64,000 bases of DNA from Lentisphaerae bacterium WC36 (GCA_020683205.1 CP085689.1:2846230-2910229), one strand, 5' to 3'. Positions 1 through 9,840 are shown, numbered from the stretch's first letter. Translations and numbers: made by a program. Notes: a model not told the origin generated them from the letters alone.

Positions 1-990
1 CTCCCTCAGGTAATAAAATATTACAAAAAAGCTGCCATTAATGAACATCTTTTTGGCATTATTTCACTTCTCGAATATTATAAACTACTAAACGATGAAG
101 AGAAATTGCAACAGTTCATTAACGAATATGCCAATTCAAAAAGCTACATTGTTAAAGAAAATCTGGCATGGGCTATTTTTCAAAAAGATCTAGATAAAGC
201 TGTTAAAATCTTTGAAAAAACTGTAGAAAAAACAAAAAATTATGACTTACTTGCATATTTATATTTATCGCAAAAGAAATATGGTTTAGCGATAAAATAT
301 TTTAACAAAAAAAGTCATTTTATGCCAAAAGAACTCGCAATTTGCTATGAAAAAACTGGGGATTTAGAGCTGGCATACAAAACTGCAAGTAATATACAAA
401 CTTATTCTGACATAGTATATTTTTTAAATTTAGCCATAAAGCTTAAAAAAATTAAAGACGCTGAAAATAATTTATTAAAAAAAGTAAGTGAAAATAAAAA
501 TCAAATTAACTACCTAGTCGGTCTTTATATTTTTTATAAATCAACAAAAAATACAGAAGCGGAAAAGAAAACTTGGTATAAAATTACCTCACAATTTTCA
601 GAAGATTATGCCCTAAGTCAGCTGGCAAATTTTTACAAGTTCAATAAAGAAGAAGATAAAGCCTTAGAGATTTATAAGAAAATTTCAGTTTCAAATCCAA
701 AATATTATGCTGATGTTGCAGCGCTTTATCAATTGTCCCAAAAAGATTATGATACTGCTTTAGAATATTACCATAAACTTTTAAAGGAATATGAAAACAA
801 ATTGACCAAACATGATGAATATACACGGTTGCTGAACACAATAGCCAATGTTTATTATAAAAATGGAAAATATCAAAAAGCATTGGAGTACGCAAAAAAA
901 GCAAAAAATAATTATTTTCTAAATGCATGGTTCATACAAAAAATAAATATTAAAATTAATCAAAACAACAGGAAAAATAGAAATGATTAA
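1..990 (+). CDS. TPR-repeat protein, 5' end outside window
   Basis: The frame is open from the first base to the TAA at 988-990, so the gene starts upstream of the window; the TTG at 106 is only an internal codon. The visible part is a string of degenerate tetratricopeptide-like helical repeats (patterns such as DTALEYYHKLLKEYENK and YQKALEYAKKA), rich in Lys, Asn, Tyr and Phe. No enzymatic motif is present. It overlaps the next gene by 8 bases (ATGATTAA). Its repeats and C-terminal layout resemble the five paralogs that follow, so it is probably the first visible member of the same membrane-anchored family, but the diagnostic N-terminal anchor is not in view. TPR proteins usually scaffold protein-protein contacts; no partner is evident. 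Confidence 0.8.
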   Translation, partial: LPQVIKYYKKAAINEHLFGIISLLEYYKLLNDEEKLQQFINEYANSKSYIVKENLAWAIFQKDLDKAVKIFEKTVEKTKNYDLLAYLYLSQKKYGLAIKYFNKKSHFMPKELAICYEKTGDLELAYKTASNIQTYSDIVYFLNLAIKLKKIKDAENNLLKKVSENKNQINYLVGLYIFYKSTKNTEAEKKTWYKITSQFSEDYALSQLANFYKFNKEEDKALEIYKKISVSNPKYYADVAALYQLSQKDYDTALEYYHKLLKEYENKLTKHDEYTRLLNTIANVYYKNGKYQKALEYAKKAKNNYFLNAWFIQKINIKINQNNRKNRND

Positions 991-2416
991 AAAATTAGAA
1001 GTTATTGGCATAATTATTTTGGTTGTAATTGGTTTAATTTGGGGCGGATTCGAAATTTGGATTCGCAACTATGCTGATGGAGAAGAACTTTACAACAAAT
1101 ATCAAATAAGCATTCAAGAAAAAAATAATTTCAAAGCGCGGGCATTTTTACGTTTGGCGGCCAAAGCAGGTAATAAAAATGCAATGTGGCGAATTGCAGA
1201 CACTTCTCTTTTTGAAGGCGACAAAACGAATGCAATTTTTTGGTATAAAAAAATATATACTTCTGGCGAACAATTTGCCTTGATAAAATTAGGGAATTGC
1301 TATGTCAAAGTCAACGAAATTGCAAATGCAGAAAAGTATTATAAGTTGGCTCAAAGCAACAAAAGAATACAACGTACGGCTAACTATGAACTATTATTAT
1401 TATATCAACAATTTAACAAACAAACAAAACTAACACAGCTAATTGAAGACATTTTGAAATCAAAAGATTTTAAATTAATAAATAGTTTAGGTTATTTTCT
1501 TACAAAAGATGGAAAACATTCAAAAGCAATAAAAGTTTTTGTACGGGCTTTAAAATTAGAAAAAAATCATATAATATACAACAACTTAGCAAACTGTTAT
1601 ATTCAAACAAAAAACTACTCTGATGCAATAAGTTACTTGCAAAAATCACTAAAGCTACAAGGAAGAAGCTATCAATCAAGTAACATCAAAGCTAAACTTG
1701 CAGATTGTTATGCTAAAATAGGTCAAATAGAGAAATCAATTAACCATTATGAAAAATCACTTTACAATAAGCCTGGTGCCGGCCATGATTCAAATATTTT
1801 AATTCGCTACATTGCTTTAATGGTTAAGTTAAATAAAAAAACTGAGTGTTTAGCTTTTATTGAAAAACTTGAAAAATATGAAAGCATTCCATTGTATGCT
1901 GAAAAAAGTTTCTATTACGATAGCATTAACAACTCTAAACAAGGAGAACTTTACTTCAAACAGGGGCTAATGAACAAAAAGATTAATGGATATCTTAATG
2001 TCTCAAAATTTTATTTAAAAACTCAACAATATGAAAAAGCACTAAAGTGGAGTCACAAATTTCTAGAAAATTATCCTGAATGGGCTTCAAAATTTATTAT
2101 CGAAGCGTACTGCGGTCAAAAAAAATTAATTCAGGCAATAAATTTTGTTGATAAGCAAATTAATGGAGTAAACAAAAATTATTCCAAAGCACTAATTTAC
2201 GATCATTTTAAAGAATATAAAAAAGCTATTGATTTTTATATTAAAGCTTCACAAAATCATCAATCTTTCTATAATCAAATTGGTGATATTTATTTACAAT
2301 TAAAAAACTATAACAAAGCAGTCAAATATTACAGCAATGCTAAAAATTTTGACTACAAAAGACTACGTAAGGCATATTATTTACAATCAAAATCTCAGGA
2401 GAAAATAAATGATTAA
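983..2416 (+). CDS. Membrane-anchored TPR protein, paralog 2
   Basis: A 477-residue protein. Residues 1-30 form a single uncleaved transmembrane anchor preceded by MIKKLE and ending in LIWGGFEIWIR, then ADGEELY. The rest is a series of TPR/Sel1-like helical repeats (for example NAEKYYKLAQ, YSDAISYLQKSLKL, YNKAVKYYSNA). Positive residues before the helix favour an N-in topology, with the repeats in the periplasm (inference). The start overlaps the previous stop by 8 bases and AGGA lies about 12 bases upstream, so the genes are probably translationally coupled. The C-terminal RKAYYLQ segment recurs in the paralog at 3497. Function unknown; scaffold or sensor of a surface complex is possible. 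Confidence 0.85.
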   Translation: MIKKLEVIGIIILVVIGLIWGGFEIWIRNYADGEELYNKYQISIQEKNNFKARAFLRLAAKAGNKNAMWRIADTSLFEGDKTNAIFWYKKIYTSGEQFALIKLGNCYVKVNEIANAEKYYKLAQSNKRIQRTANYELLLLYQQFNKQTKLTQLIEDILKSKDFKLINSLGYFLTKDGKHSKAIKVFVRALKLEKNHIIYNNLANCYIQTKNYSDAISYLQKSLKLQGRSYQSSNIKAKLADCYAKIGQIEKSINHYEKSLYNKPGAGHDSNILIRYIALMVKLNKKTECLAFIEKLEKYESIPLYAEKSFYYDSINNSKQGELYFKQGLMNKKINGYLNVSKFYLKTQQYEKALKWSHKFLENYPEWASKFIIEAYCGQKKLIQAINFVDKQINGVNKNYSKALIYDHFKEYKKAIDFYIKASQNHQSFYNQIGDIYLQLKNYNKAVKYYSNAKNFDYKRLRKAYYLQSKSQEKIND

Positions 2417-3500
2417 GAAGTTAGAAATTATTGGAATCAGTATTTTAATAATAATTGGTTTAATTTGGGGTGGAGGTGAAATTTATCTAAGAAATTTCGC
2501 TGACAAAAATAAACTTGAGGTACTAACACAAAAATATCTAGAGAAAAAACAATTTTTTTATGCTTCAATATTGGCGAGATGTGCTTATAAAGCTGGTAGC
2601 AAAGAAGCTGCTATTATATTAATGTCCTTAAGTTTTGCAAATAGAAACCCACACAGTGCAAAATATTGGTCGGCACAAATTCCTAAGTCCTTGAAATCAG
2701 AAAAAGAAGCCTCAATAACTATTGATATGGTGATTGCGATTCAATCAAAAGAATTAGAAAAAGCATGCAAATTATTTAATAGTTTAAGGACGGATTTTAA
2801 AGATCAAATTCCAGAAGGAATCCAAGAATTAATAAGAGAAAAAATTTATGATTTCACAATTGAGATAAATGATTTTCAAAAATATGCAGACCAAGGCAAT
2901 AAAAATGCCTTCCCTATTTTGGCATGTTTATATATAGGTCACAAAGATAAACAAAATGCTGAAAAATATTTAACAATGGCTTTTGAAAATAATGACGAAT
3001 GGGCAACTTATAAATTGTTATCTATCGCCAAAGAAAATAATGATGAACAACTAACAGTTAAAATACTTAATCGCTTAATTGCTATTGATGATAAATACCA
3101 CAACAGATACGGTGCATATTACTTAGAAAAAAAAGAATTCGTTAAAGCTCTAGAGCATTATAAAAAATTCTACTCTGCAAATCATGTTTATGGAGCAAGA
3201 AATGTTTGTCGAGTGTATATCTTAATGAATAATTTTGATGAAGGGATCAAATATTTTAAAAAACTATACGAAAATGATAAAAATCGTTGTGAAGAAATTG
3301 CGAGATTATATGAAGCTCAAAAAAATTATAATGAAGCGAGAAAATGGTGGAAAATTACCTTAAAAAAACGCCCAGGCTATATTTTTGCTATTAATTCACT
3401 AAATGCCTGCGAAAAAGCTATTAAAAAAATATCTAAATTCAATCTGATAATAAGCGAAAAAATTGAAGAAGAACTTAAGAAAAAAGAGAAGACTAAATGA
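2409..3500 (+). CDS. Membrane-anchored TPR protein, paralog 3
   Basis: 363 residues, the shortest intact member. The N-terminal 40 residues repeat the family anchor (MIKKLEIIGISI then LIWGGGEIYLRNFAD). TPR-like repeats follow, including NAEKYLTMAFENND, FVKALEHYKKFY and YNEARKWWKITL. The C-terminus is a Lys/Glu-rich tail (EELKKKEKTK) unlike its neighbours. It overlaps the upstream gene by 8 bases and the downstream gene by 4 (ATGA), and AGGAG sits upstream of its start. The coupling argues for one transcript through the array. No catalytic motif seen; function unknown. Confidence 0.84.
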   Translation: MIKKLEIIGISILIIIGLIWGGGEIYLRNFADKNKLEVLTQKYLEKKQFFYASILARCAYKAGSKEAAIILMSLSFANRNPHSAKYWSAQIPKSLKSEKEASITIDMVIAIQSKELEKACKLFNSLRTDFKDQIPEGIQELIREKIYDFTIEINDFQKYADQGNKNAFPILACLYIGHKDKQNAEKYLTMAFENNDEWATYKLLSIAKENNDEQLTVKILNRLIAIDDKYHNRYGAYYLEKKEFVKALEHYKKFYSANHVYGARNVCRVYILMNNFDEGIKYFKKLYENDKNRCEEIARLYEAQKNYNEARKWWKITLKKRPGYIFAINSLNACEKAIKKISKFNLIISEKIEEELKKKEKTK

Positions 3501-5011
3501 TTAAGAAGTTAGAAATAATTGGGGTTAGCATTTTAATAGTAATTGGCTTAATTTGGGGTGGAGGTGAAATTTATTTAAGAAATTTTGCAAATAATAAGAA
3601 ATTATTTATTACAGCAAATAAATATAAACTTGCTGGTGATTATTTTAAAGCGAAATTAATTTTTTACCTTTCATATAAAGCAAAAAACAAAAAAGCAGCT
3701 ACTGCTCTGGCAGAAATTTATCAAAAGCATTACCAATTTGCTCAAGCAATAAACTGGTATAAGAAAGCATACCAGCTTTCAGCAAAAGATTCACGATGTT
3801 CTATAGCTGAAAGAATAGCTAAAGCTTACACTGCTCTAAGTCAAAGAGAGAAAGCTATAGAATGGTACAAAAAAACACATTCTGATGGTGAGTTTGTTCT
3901 AAGTAACATTGGCGATCTTTTTATAAAACCTGAAGAATTTTCTGAAGCTGAAAAATGGTATAAAAAAGCATTTAAAAAAGTTTCTTGGCAAATTAGTTTA
4001 CTAGATTTTTATGATATAACAAATCAATCTAATAAGAAGAAAAAATTTGTTGCCCAAGTTTACTCATCAAAAGATATTTATAGAAAATCATCAGTAGCTC
4101 ATCATTTTGAAAACTCCCAAAAAAATTATCAGCAGGCTATAAAATTCTACTCAAATATCGCAATTAAAGATCCTCAATATTATTACTCTATTCTTGAAAT
4201 TGCAGAAAAAGCAGGAAAGTATCAAAAAGGAATTACTGCATACAAAAAAATGACAAAAAAAGATAAAGATTCTTATCTTACAAAAAGAATGTTAGCAAAC
4301 TGCTATTTCAATATGGAAGATTATCAAAGTGCTTATTCTTTATACTTAGATATTTTACAAAAATGTTATGATGATAATAATATTCTCAAAAATTTAACTA
4401 TGTGTTCGCAAAAATTAAACTATATCTCTCAAACAATTGAAGACATAAACAGATTAAAAAATTCTAATTTAAAAAAATACACATTAGGTTACATTTACTA
4501 TAAAATTGGTGACATCGAAAAATCAAATGCAACATTCGATATTAAACCAGGAGAATATTATACTTATTCTTGTAGCTCTACTGCGCATATTTTTATGAAA
4601 AATCAAGATTATGATCAAGCAATAAAATTTTTTAAGTTAGCAGCTTTGAGCTCTAGTGGTTCGGCAAGTTTGTATAACAATTTTATAGGTAATTGTTACC
4701 TCAATTTGAATCAATATCAAAATGCAATAATATGGTACGAAAAAATTATACCTTTTAATTCAGAAAACGCAAATGAACTTTTAGGTAATTGTTACCAAAA
4801 AATGGGGCATCTAGACGAAGCAATCAAATGTTATCAAAAAAACTCTAATTCACGCAGTTTGAAACGAGCTATTTCACTACTTTTAAAAAAGAAACAGTAT
4901 GATATAGCGTTGAAATATTTAGCAGAATATCGTAGTAAAGGATTTTATTTTCCGCATCAATTCCGTAAAGCATATTATTTAAAACAGCAAGAAAAGGAGA
5001 ATGACAAATGA
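3497..5011 (+). CDS. Membrane-anchored TPR protein, paralog 4
   Basis: 504 residues: family transmembrane anchor at 1-30 (LIWGGGEIYLRNFA), then many TPR-like units (FAQAINWYKKAYQ, REKAIEWYKKTH, FSEAEKWYKKAF, YQNAIIWYEKI, LDEAIKCYQKN). Its first 40 residues and the DNA beneath them are almost identical to those of paralog 3, while the repeat regions differ. This fits duplication followed by divergence or recombination of the repeats. The start overlaps the previous stop by 4 bases; GAGAAG lies upstream. The C-terminus (FRKAYYLKQQEKEN) resembles that of paralog 2. Function unknown. Confidence 0.85.
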   Translation: MIKKLEIIGVSILIVIGLIWGGGEIYLRNFANNKKLFITANKYKLAGDYFKAKLIFYLSYKAKNKKAATALAEIYQKHYQFAQAINWYKKAYQLSAKDSRCSIAERIAKAYTALSQREKAIEWYKKTHSDGEFVLSNIGDLFIKPEEFSEAEKWYKKAFKKVSWQISLLDFYDITNQSNKKKKFVAQVYSSKDIYRKSSVAHHFENSQKNYQQAIKFYSNIAIKDPQYYYSILEIAEKAGKYQKGITAYKKMTKKDKDSYLTKRMLANCYFNMEDYQSAYSLYLDILQKCYDDNNILKNLTMCSQKLNYISQTIEDINRLKNSNLKKYTLGYIYYKIGDIEKSNATFDIKPGEYYTYSCSSTAHIFMKNQDYDQAIKFFKLAALSSSGSASLYNNFIGNCYLNLNQYQNAIIWYEKIIPFNSENANELLGNCYQKMGHLDEAIKCYQKNSNSRSLKRAISLLLKKKQYDIALKYLAEYRSKGFYFPHQFRKAYYLKQQEKENDK

Positions 5012-6369
5012 CTAGGAAGTTAGAGATTATAGGTGTAATTATTTTTATAATTATTATTTTAATTTGGGGTGGAGGTGAAATTTATTTAAGAAAATTCGCT
5101 GATGGAGAAGAAATCTGCAAAAAGGCTAATGATTTCAACAACAAAGGAAATAAAAGCACTGCCTGGTTTCTATTTAATATTGCAACTCGTACATCTTACA
5201 AAAACGCTTATATAGAATTAGGAGCATTTTATTATAAGAATGGTGATATTGATAACGCAAGAGCAATTTTCACACAAGCTGGCAATAAATTTGATAAATA
5301 TTGTAGCATATATGCAGGCATGCTTTATTATAAAATTGAAGATATTCCAAAAGTTACCAAATATTGGAAAAACTGCTCTAAAAAAGGTAACTTAAATACC
5401 TTAATATGCTTGCATCAACTTTATCTTGAACAAGGGGACTATAATGCCGCAAAAAAACTTGAAGATAAATATTTAAAGCTTAAAGATGGTCAAACAATGC
5501 GCTCTTTTGCTCTTGGTTATTATTTTCACAAAGATTATCAAAAAGCAAGTGAACTATCCTAGCAAGCTATTGAATTTAAAGAAAACAAAGCAATTTCAAC
5601 TTATTTACGTAGTTTACAAAAATTAAAGAAATACTCTGAAATTATTCAATTTTTAGATTATGCAAAAAACAAAAAAATCCCAATAGATAAATATAGTGAA
5701 TATTTTGCTCAGGCATATTTAGAACTTAAAGATTATCAAAAAGCGGAAAAATACTACCATAATGTTATAAAAGATTATATCTATCCAACCAACATAGCAA
5801 ATATTATAAAACTTTATCAAGAGCAGGATCAATTAGATAAGGCTATAGAATTATTCAAAAATCGTCAAAAGGTACTAAAGTTCAAAGATAATTATAACAA
5901 TTTAGCACTCAGTTTCATTTTTGAATTACAAGGTAAAAAAAAGCTTGCCAGTGAATATTTCAAAAAGGAAACTCAATCGATTAAAGAAATGTATTTTGCT
6001 CGCATTGCTTTTAAGTTAAAGGATTATGAAAAAGCTGAAAAACTTTATCAACGTGCTATAAAAACTGTAAATTGTGGGAGTGAAATTGCAGAATTATATT
6101 TAGAACAAAAAAAATATGATAAAGTCATTGAATATTACGAAAAAGAGGTTGCTAAAAATAAATTTAATTACTTGAATTGGCCTTTATTTAATATTTATAA
6201 ACAACAAAATAAGTATCAAGATATTATAAGAATCTGTGACCAAGCAATCAATTATTATGAGAAAAATTTATATAAAAATATCAATTATACACTTGCTTTA
6301 AGATATTTTTACCTTACAAGACAACAATTTTTGAAAAAAATCGAATCTCAAAAGGAGAAAAGTAAATGA
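5008..6369 (+). pseudogene. Membrane-anchored TPR protein, paralog 5, interrupted by in-frame TAG
   Basis: The gene starts with the family anchor (MTRKLEIIGV then LIWGGGEIYLRKFADGEE) and reads as TPR-like sequence to a TAG at 5560-5562, about residue 185. Beyond that codon the same frame stays open without another stop to 6369, and the downstream sequence is good TPR sequence (YQKAEKYYHNVI, LDKAIELFKNR, YEKAEKLYQRAI). One AAG-to-TAG or CAG-to-TAG change would explain it. The frame was therefore recently a 453-codon gene. Both ends keep 4-base ATGA overlaps with neighbours. It could be a true nonsense mutation, a sequencing error or readthrough. TAG closes other intact genes here, so stop reassignment is unlikely. 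Two shorter products are possible, but no good ribosome binding site is seen before the ATG at 5989. Confidence 0.75.
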
Positions 6370-7832
6370 CAAAAAGATTGGAAGCTATTGGAGTTGTTAT
6401 TTTAATTATAATTGGCTTAATTTGGGGCGGGTTCGAGATTTGGCTTCGCTATTATGCTGATGGTGAAAAACTATATAGAAAATCCCAGACATATAGCCAA
6501 CCTTATGAAAACTTTAAAGCTAAATTATATTTAAAATTGGCCGCTAGAAAAAATCATAAAACAGCAATTTTTTCTCTAGTAGACCTCTATAAATCTCAAA
6601 AGAATTATGAAAATGTTATTTATTATAGCAAAAAAGGTCTGAAAAACACGACCAGAAAGGGATACTATATTTCAACCATTGCAGAAACTTATAGTATTTT
6701 AAATAATGTTGAAGAAGCAAAAAAGTGGTACGAAAAAAGCATTAAACTTGATAAAGCAAAAGCTTTTCGATCAATAGGCGATTTATATGTCAAGAAAAAA
6801 GATTTACCAATAGCAATTCACTGGTATAAAAAAGCTACTGAAATAGATTTCAGTTTTAATTACTATTCATTATTTTACTTATTAGAATTAACAAATAACA
6901 AAGATGAAATCGAAAAAATTACAATAAATTACCTTAAGTCTAATGACCACAATGTCATCAATTCTTTAGGAGACTATTATTCTAATAGAAATCCAGATTT
7001 TGCAATCGAAATTTATAAAAAAATTGCCAAAAATAATTTAAATACGGCAAGAAGCATGGCAGAAACTTATTTTAAACAAAAAAAATATGACTTAGCTCAA
7101 AGTTACTTTGACAAAGCCTTAAAAATTGCCGATGATAATTATACTTATCGTTGTTATGCAAATTTTCTCTTAGAAATAGGTAAAAAAGATAAAGCCTTTG
7201 AAAACATTATAAAATCATTTCCAACAGACCTTATGATGCTAGATATACATCAATTACGCAACTTTGTAGATATTGCAGTCGAAACTAGTAATACTTTTCA
7301 GGCGGAAAAAAAACTTAAAGATCTATTAAAGCAATTAAAAGAAAATGATATTGATTTTAATAATACGGAAATCCTATTTACTTTATACTATTTATATGAT
7401 AAACAAAATAAAACTGAAAAAATGACACAAGTTTTCCAAAAATTTTGCAACGACTATGGGGCTCAAGTAGCTTATTCAACAATTGGACTCTATTATTGCC
7501 AAGTTACAGGAGACTTTGACAAAGCTTTAAAAATGTACTTAAAGGCACCGCATAATAATAATTTTGACAAAGACATTGCCTCTATTTATTTTGTAAAAAA
7601 ACAATATGATTTATCATTAAAACACTACTTGAAAGTTCTTAAAGAAATGAAAAAAAAGAAATCATATACTTTTTTACATTTTGAATACGAGTCAATCTTA
7701 AGAACTATTGCTGAAATTTATTTCGAAAAAGGAGAATATAAACAAGCTTTAAAATATGCACTTGAGGCGAAAGCCAATTATGGAGAAACTACAAATTTAT
7801 TAAGAAAAATTTATCTAAAACTAAATCCTTAA
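6366..7832 (+). CDS. Membrane-anchored TPR protein, paralog 6 (last of array)
   Basis: 488 residues. The N-terminal anchor is closest to that of paralog 2 (LIWGGFEIWLRYYADGEKLY). Repeats include VEEAKKWYEKSIKLD, LPIAIHWYKKATEID, YDLAQSYFDKALKI and YKQALKYALEAK. The start overlaps the previous stop by 4 bases, and AAGGAG lies about 8 bases upstream. The array ends here; no clear rho-independent terminator follows immediately. Like the others it has no enzymatic motif. A surface or periplasmic scaffold is the most that can be inferred. Confidence 0.85.
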   Translation: MTKRLEAIGVVILIIIGLIWGGFEIWLRYYADGEKLYRKSQTYSQPYENFKAKLYLKLAARKNHKTAIFSLVDLYKSQKNYENVIYYSKKGLKNTTRKGYYISTIAETYSILNNVEEAKKWYEKSIKLDKAKAFRSIGDLYVKKKDLPIAIHWYKKATEIDFSFNYYSLFYLLELTNNKDEIEKITINYLKSNDHNVINSLGDYYSNRNPDFAIEIYKKIAKNNLNTARSMAETYFKQKKYDLAQSYFDKALKIADDNYTYRCYANFLLEIGKKDKAFENIIKSFPTDLMMLDIHQLRNFVDIAVETSNTFQAEKKLKDLLKQLKENDIDFNNTEILFTLYYLYDKQNKTEKMTQVFQKFCNDYGAQVAYSTIGLYYCQVTGDFDKALKMYLKAPHNNNFDKDIASIYFVKKQYDLSLKHYLKVLKEMKKKKSYTFLHFEYESILRTIAEIYFEKGEYKQALKYALEAKANYGETTNLLRKIYLKLNP

Positions 7833-8314
7833 TAAATTCACAAAAAAGAAAAGGAAAAGAACTTTATGAAAGTGTGAAAATTTGTTAAAAATCAACCCAA
7901 AATAACCCATAGACGATACTAAAATTTATTTGAGAGTATATTATTACTGAAAATAATGCCAAAATTGAAAAATTAGAAGGCCATACTATTTTCAAAATAT
8001 CGAAAGTGCTGGAGGCGTTAAACATTTCCTAAATAAGAAAAGGTTGTTTATTTAAAATGAAAAAATTGATAACTAATAACTTTATTACACTAAAATTATT
8101 TTTCATCTCACATAATTTTACACCTTAATAATATCAGATAAATTTATATATTTCTAGTCAAAGTCATAAATAAAAGCCGTGGTTACCTTAATAATTACAC
8201 TTATTATTTTTTATGAGATTTTGCTTTCAAACTATCGGCAATGCTAATATTGCCGGTATAATAATATTTATATGAAACATTAAATTTATTGAATTCAATT
8301 AAGGTATATACGAT
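7833..8314. other. Intergenic region with possible gene remnant and a hairpin
   Basis: No convincing gene. Around 7945-8030 a plus-strand frame reads like a helix-turn-helix fragment (KIEKLEGHTIFKISKVLEALNI) but is bounded by stops, so at most a remnant. A 7-bp inverted repeat (CGGCAAT 8236-8242, ATTGCCG 8249-8255) lies between the array and the minus-strand genes. Neither side has a strong T-run, so I do not call it a terminator with confidence. Confidence 0.4.
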
Positions 8315-8665
8315 TCAAATTATCTCATCTATTTTTAAATTAAAAATTAATGTAAATAAATAAAGCAATAAAAGCAGTATCAAACTTATAATTAAAGGAA
8401 AACTCGTAATAATAATTTGTTCTCTTTTTTCCACTCCTTGCAAGTGAGTTTTATTTTTGCATAAAATTATAATATTTATTGGAGAAATTATTAAAATAAA
8501 TAGAAAAAACAGATAAATTCCAAATGGTTCAGGGTATATAAAAAACAAAGGAATTGTACTTCCGAAACAAAAAACTTGAATGAAATTATTCCAAGTCGGT
8601 CTTGTCATAGAATACACAAAAAAACATATTAGTAGCATCATAATTAAATAAAATATATTAATCAT
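8315..8665 (-). CDS. Small multi-pass membrane protein
   Basis: 116 residues from the ATG at 8665, chosen because GAAGGA precedes it at good spacing; an in-frame TTG at 8740 would add 25 polar residues overlapping the upstream gene. It shows about four hydrophobic segments (near residues 1-18, 28-44, 48-68 and 86-107) with a short charged loop (CKNKTHLQGVEKREQ) between the last two. Family not recognised. It follows the leucine-rich-repeat gene on the same strand, probably in the same transcript. Confidence 0.6.
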   Translation of the reverse strand: MINIFYLIMMLLICFFVYSMTRPTWNNFIQVFCFGSTIPLFFIYPEPFGIYLFFLFILIISPINIIILCKNKTHLQGVEKREQIIITSFPLIISLILLLLLYLFTLIFNLKIDEII

Positions 8666-8729
8666 CTTTTTATTCCTTCGATATTTTTCTGATGTATAAA
8701 TGTCCAAATTCCTAAAATTAACATAACTA

Positions 8730-9500
8730 TTATAAAACAACCCATATAAAATATGGATTTTTTGATACTGGGGGCAATTCTACTACTTTGCATTTTTTAG
8801 GTAATTGACTTCGTCTAAGCCATCTTGATGCAGAAATATCCTCAATGGTTAAAGTTTCAAGAGGTAGTTCCTTTAGAACAAAAAAATCTTTTAATTTTTC
8901 CATATTACAAATTCTTAAATTTTTTAGATTTGGACATGAACTCCTTAGAAAATCTAAGGAGTTAACTTGCAAACCGCCTAAATACAATAACTCCAACTTT
9001 GGCATTAGGTTAAAATTCACTTCATTATCATAGGCATGCATAATAAATAAAAACTCTAATTCTGGAAATTTCAATTTATTAAATGATTGCAATAAATTTT
9101 TATTTTTTAGCTGATTATATGAAGCTTTTAATATAAGAATCTTTAGTTGAGAAGTATCTATTTGTGCTAAAATATCAAAATCGACTTCATATGCACTTAA
9201 AGATTCTAATTTAACCTTTTTATGTAAATATACTGATTTTAGATTATCTAAATATAAGATTTCTAAAGTTTTTAATGAAGGAGAACCACTCAAGTCAAGA
9301 GTTTTAAGATTTTGTTGTTCAATTGAAAATGATTCAAGCGCAGGAAATTTGTTACTATTAAGATATTTTTCATCACATAAATCATCGCTTGTAAAATTTA
9401 AACTCTTCAAGTTCACTTCTTGAAAGTTATTTAATTTTTTAGCAGCAATTAATATTGAAGAAATATTTAATAACAAAATAAAAATTAATATTTTTCTCAT
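8730..9500 (-). CDS. Secreted leucine-rich-repeat protein
   Basis: 256 residues. The N-terminus is a signal peptide (MRKILIFILLLNISSILIA). Leucine-rich repeats then run through most of the protein (LESFSIEQQNLKTLDLSG, LKTLEILYLDNLKSVYL, LELLYLGGLQVNSLDFL, LETLTIEDI), the horseshoe-type units used for protein binding. The C-terminal FIWVVL is hydrophobic but too short to span a membrane. A periplasmic or surface-binding role is inferred. The start follows an A-rich stretch containing GGGGA about 10 bases upstream. Confidence 0.72.
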   Translation of the reverse strand: MRKILIFILLLNISSILIAAKKLNNFQEVNLKSLNFTSDDLCDEKYLNSNKFPALESFSIEQQNLKTLDLSGSPSLKTLEILYLDNLKSVYLHKKVKLESLSAYEVDFDILAQIDTSQLKILILKASYNQLKNKNLLQSFNKLKFPELEFLFIMHAYDNEVNFNLMPKLELLYLGGLQVNSLDFLRSSCPNLKNLRICNMEKLKDFFVLKELPLETLTIEDISASRWLRRSQLPKKCKVVELPPVSKNPYFIWVVL

Positions 9501-9663
9501 AAAAAATTTCCCCGTTATTTACTTTTAATAAAAAAAATAACTATTAACAATAAGAAATAAACTTCACTCCACTAAATAAAAAAACTTTAAAAAAAGTTAT
9601 TAATTTTGCCAAAAGTAGAAATCGTAAATTAAATACTTTTTGGAATCTTTTTAATTTGAGAAA

Positions 9664-9753
9664 TGGCGGAGAAGGTGGGATTCGAACCCACGGTAGAGTT
9701 ACCCCTACACAACATTTCCAATGTTGCTCCTTCGGCCACTCGGACACTTCTCC
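9664..9753 (-). tRNA. tRNA-Ser (GGA anticodon)
   Basis: The minus strand folds as a 90-base class II tRNA with acceptor GGAGAAG paired to CTTCTCC, discriminator G and an encoded CCA. The anticodon loop TTGGAAA on a CAACA/TGTTG stem gives GGA, reading UCC and UCU serine codons. The long variable arm (GTAGGGGTAACTCTAC) is typical of tRNA-Ser, and the T-arm has GTTCGAATC. Confidence 0.96.
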
Positions 9754-9840
9754 ATTTTTGAGCATAATATAATACTCTTAAACTTTTAACTTTTCAAGCC
9801 TAATATGGAGGTTTATTTTTGTTATCTAAAGAAAGCGTCT

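Larger units (their letters stand above)
983..6460 (+). repeat. Dispersed repeat: conserved 5' ends of the TPR paralogs
   Basis: The first 90-95 bases of the genes starting at 983, 2409, 3497, 5008 and 6366 are strongly conserved in DNA as well as protein, for example the run TTTAATTTGGGGTGGAGGTG in three of them. The repeat portions that follow share only loose TPR patterns. Conservation of this one segment across tandem copies provides short homology blocks where recombination could swap or delete whole genes. The five copies are about 1.1-1.5 kb apart. Confidence 0.75.

Noticed and set aside
5560-5562. TAG reassigned as a sense codon
   Set aside because: TAG ends intact genes here (PfkB, OppC, giant protein, FtsZ), and no suppressor tRNA is in the window.
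8057-8128. 23-codon frame starting MKKLITNN
   Set aside because: No ribosome site of quality and no hydrophobic or conserved pattern.
8236-8255. CGGCAAT/ATTGCCG hairpin as a terminator or uptake sequence
   Set aside because: No T-run follows on either strand and the sequence was not seen repeated elsewhere in the window.
9544-9765. 73-residue minus-strand frame
   Set aside because: It runs through tRNA-Ser and has no protein character.
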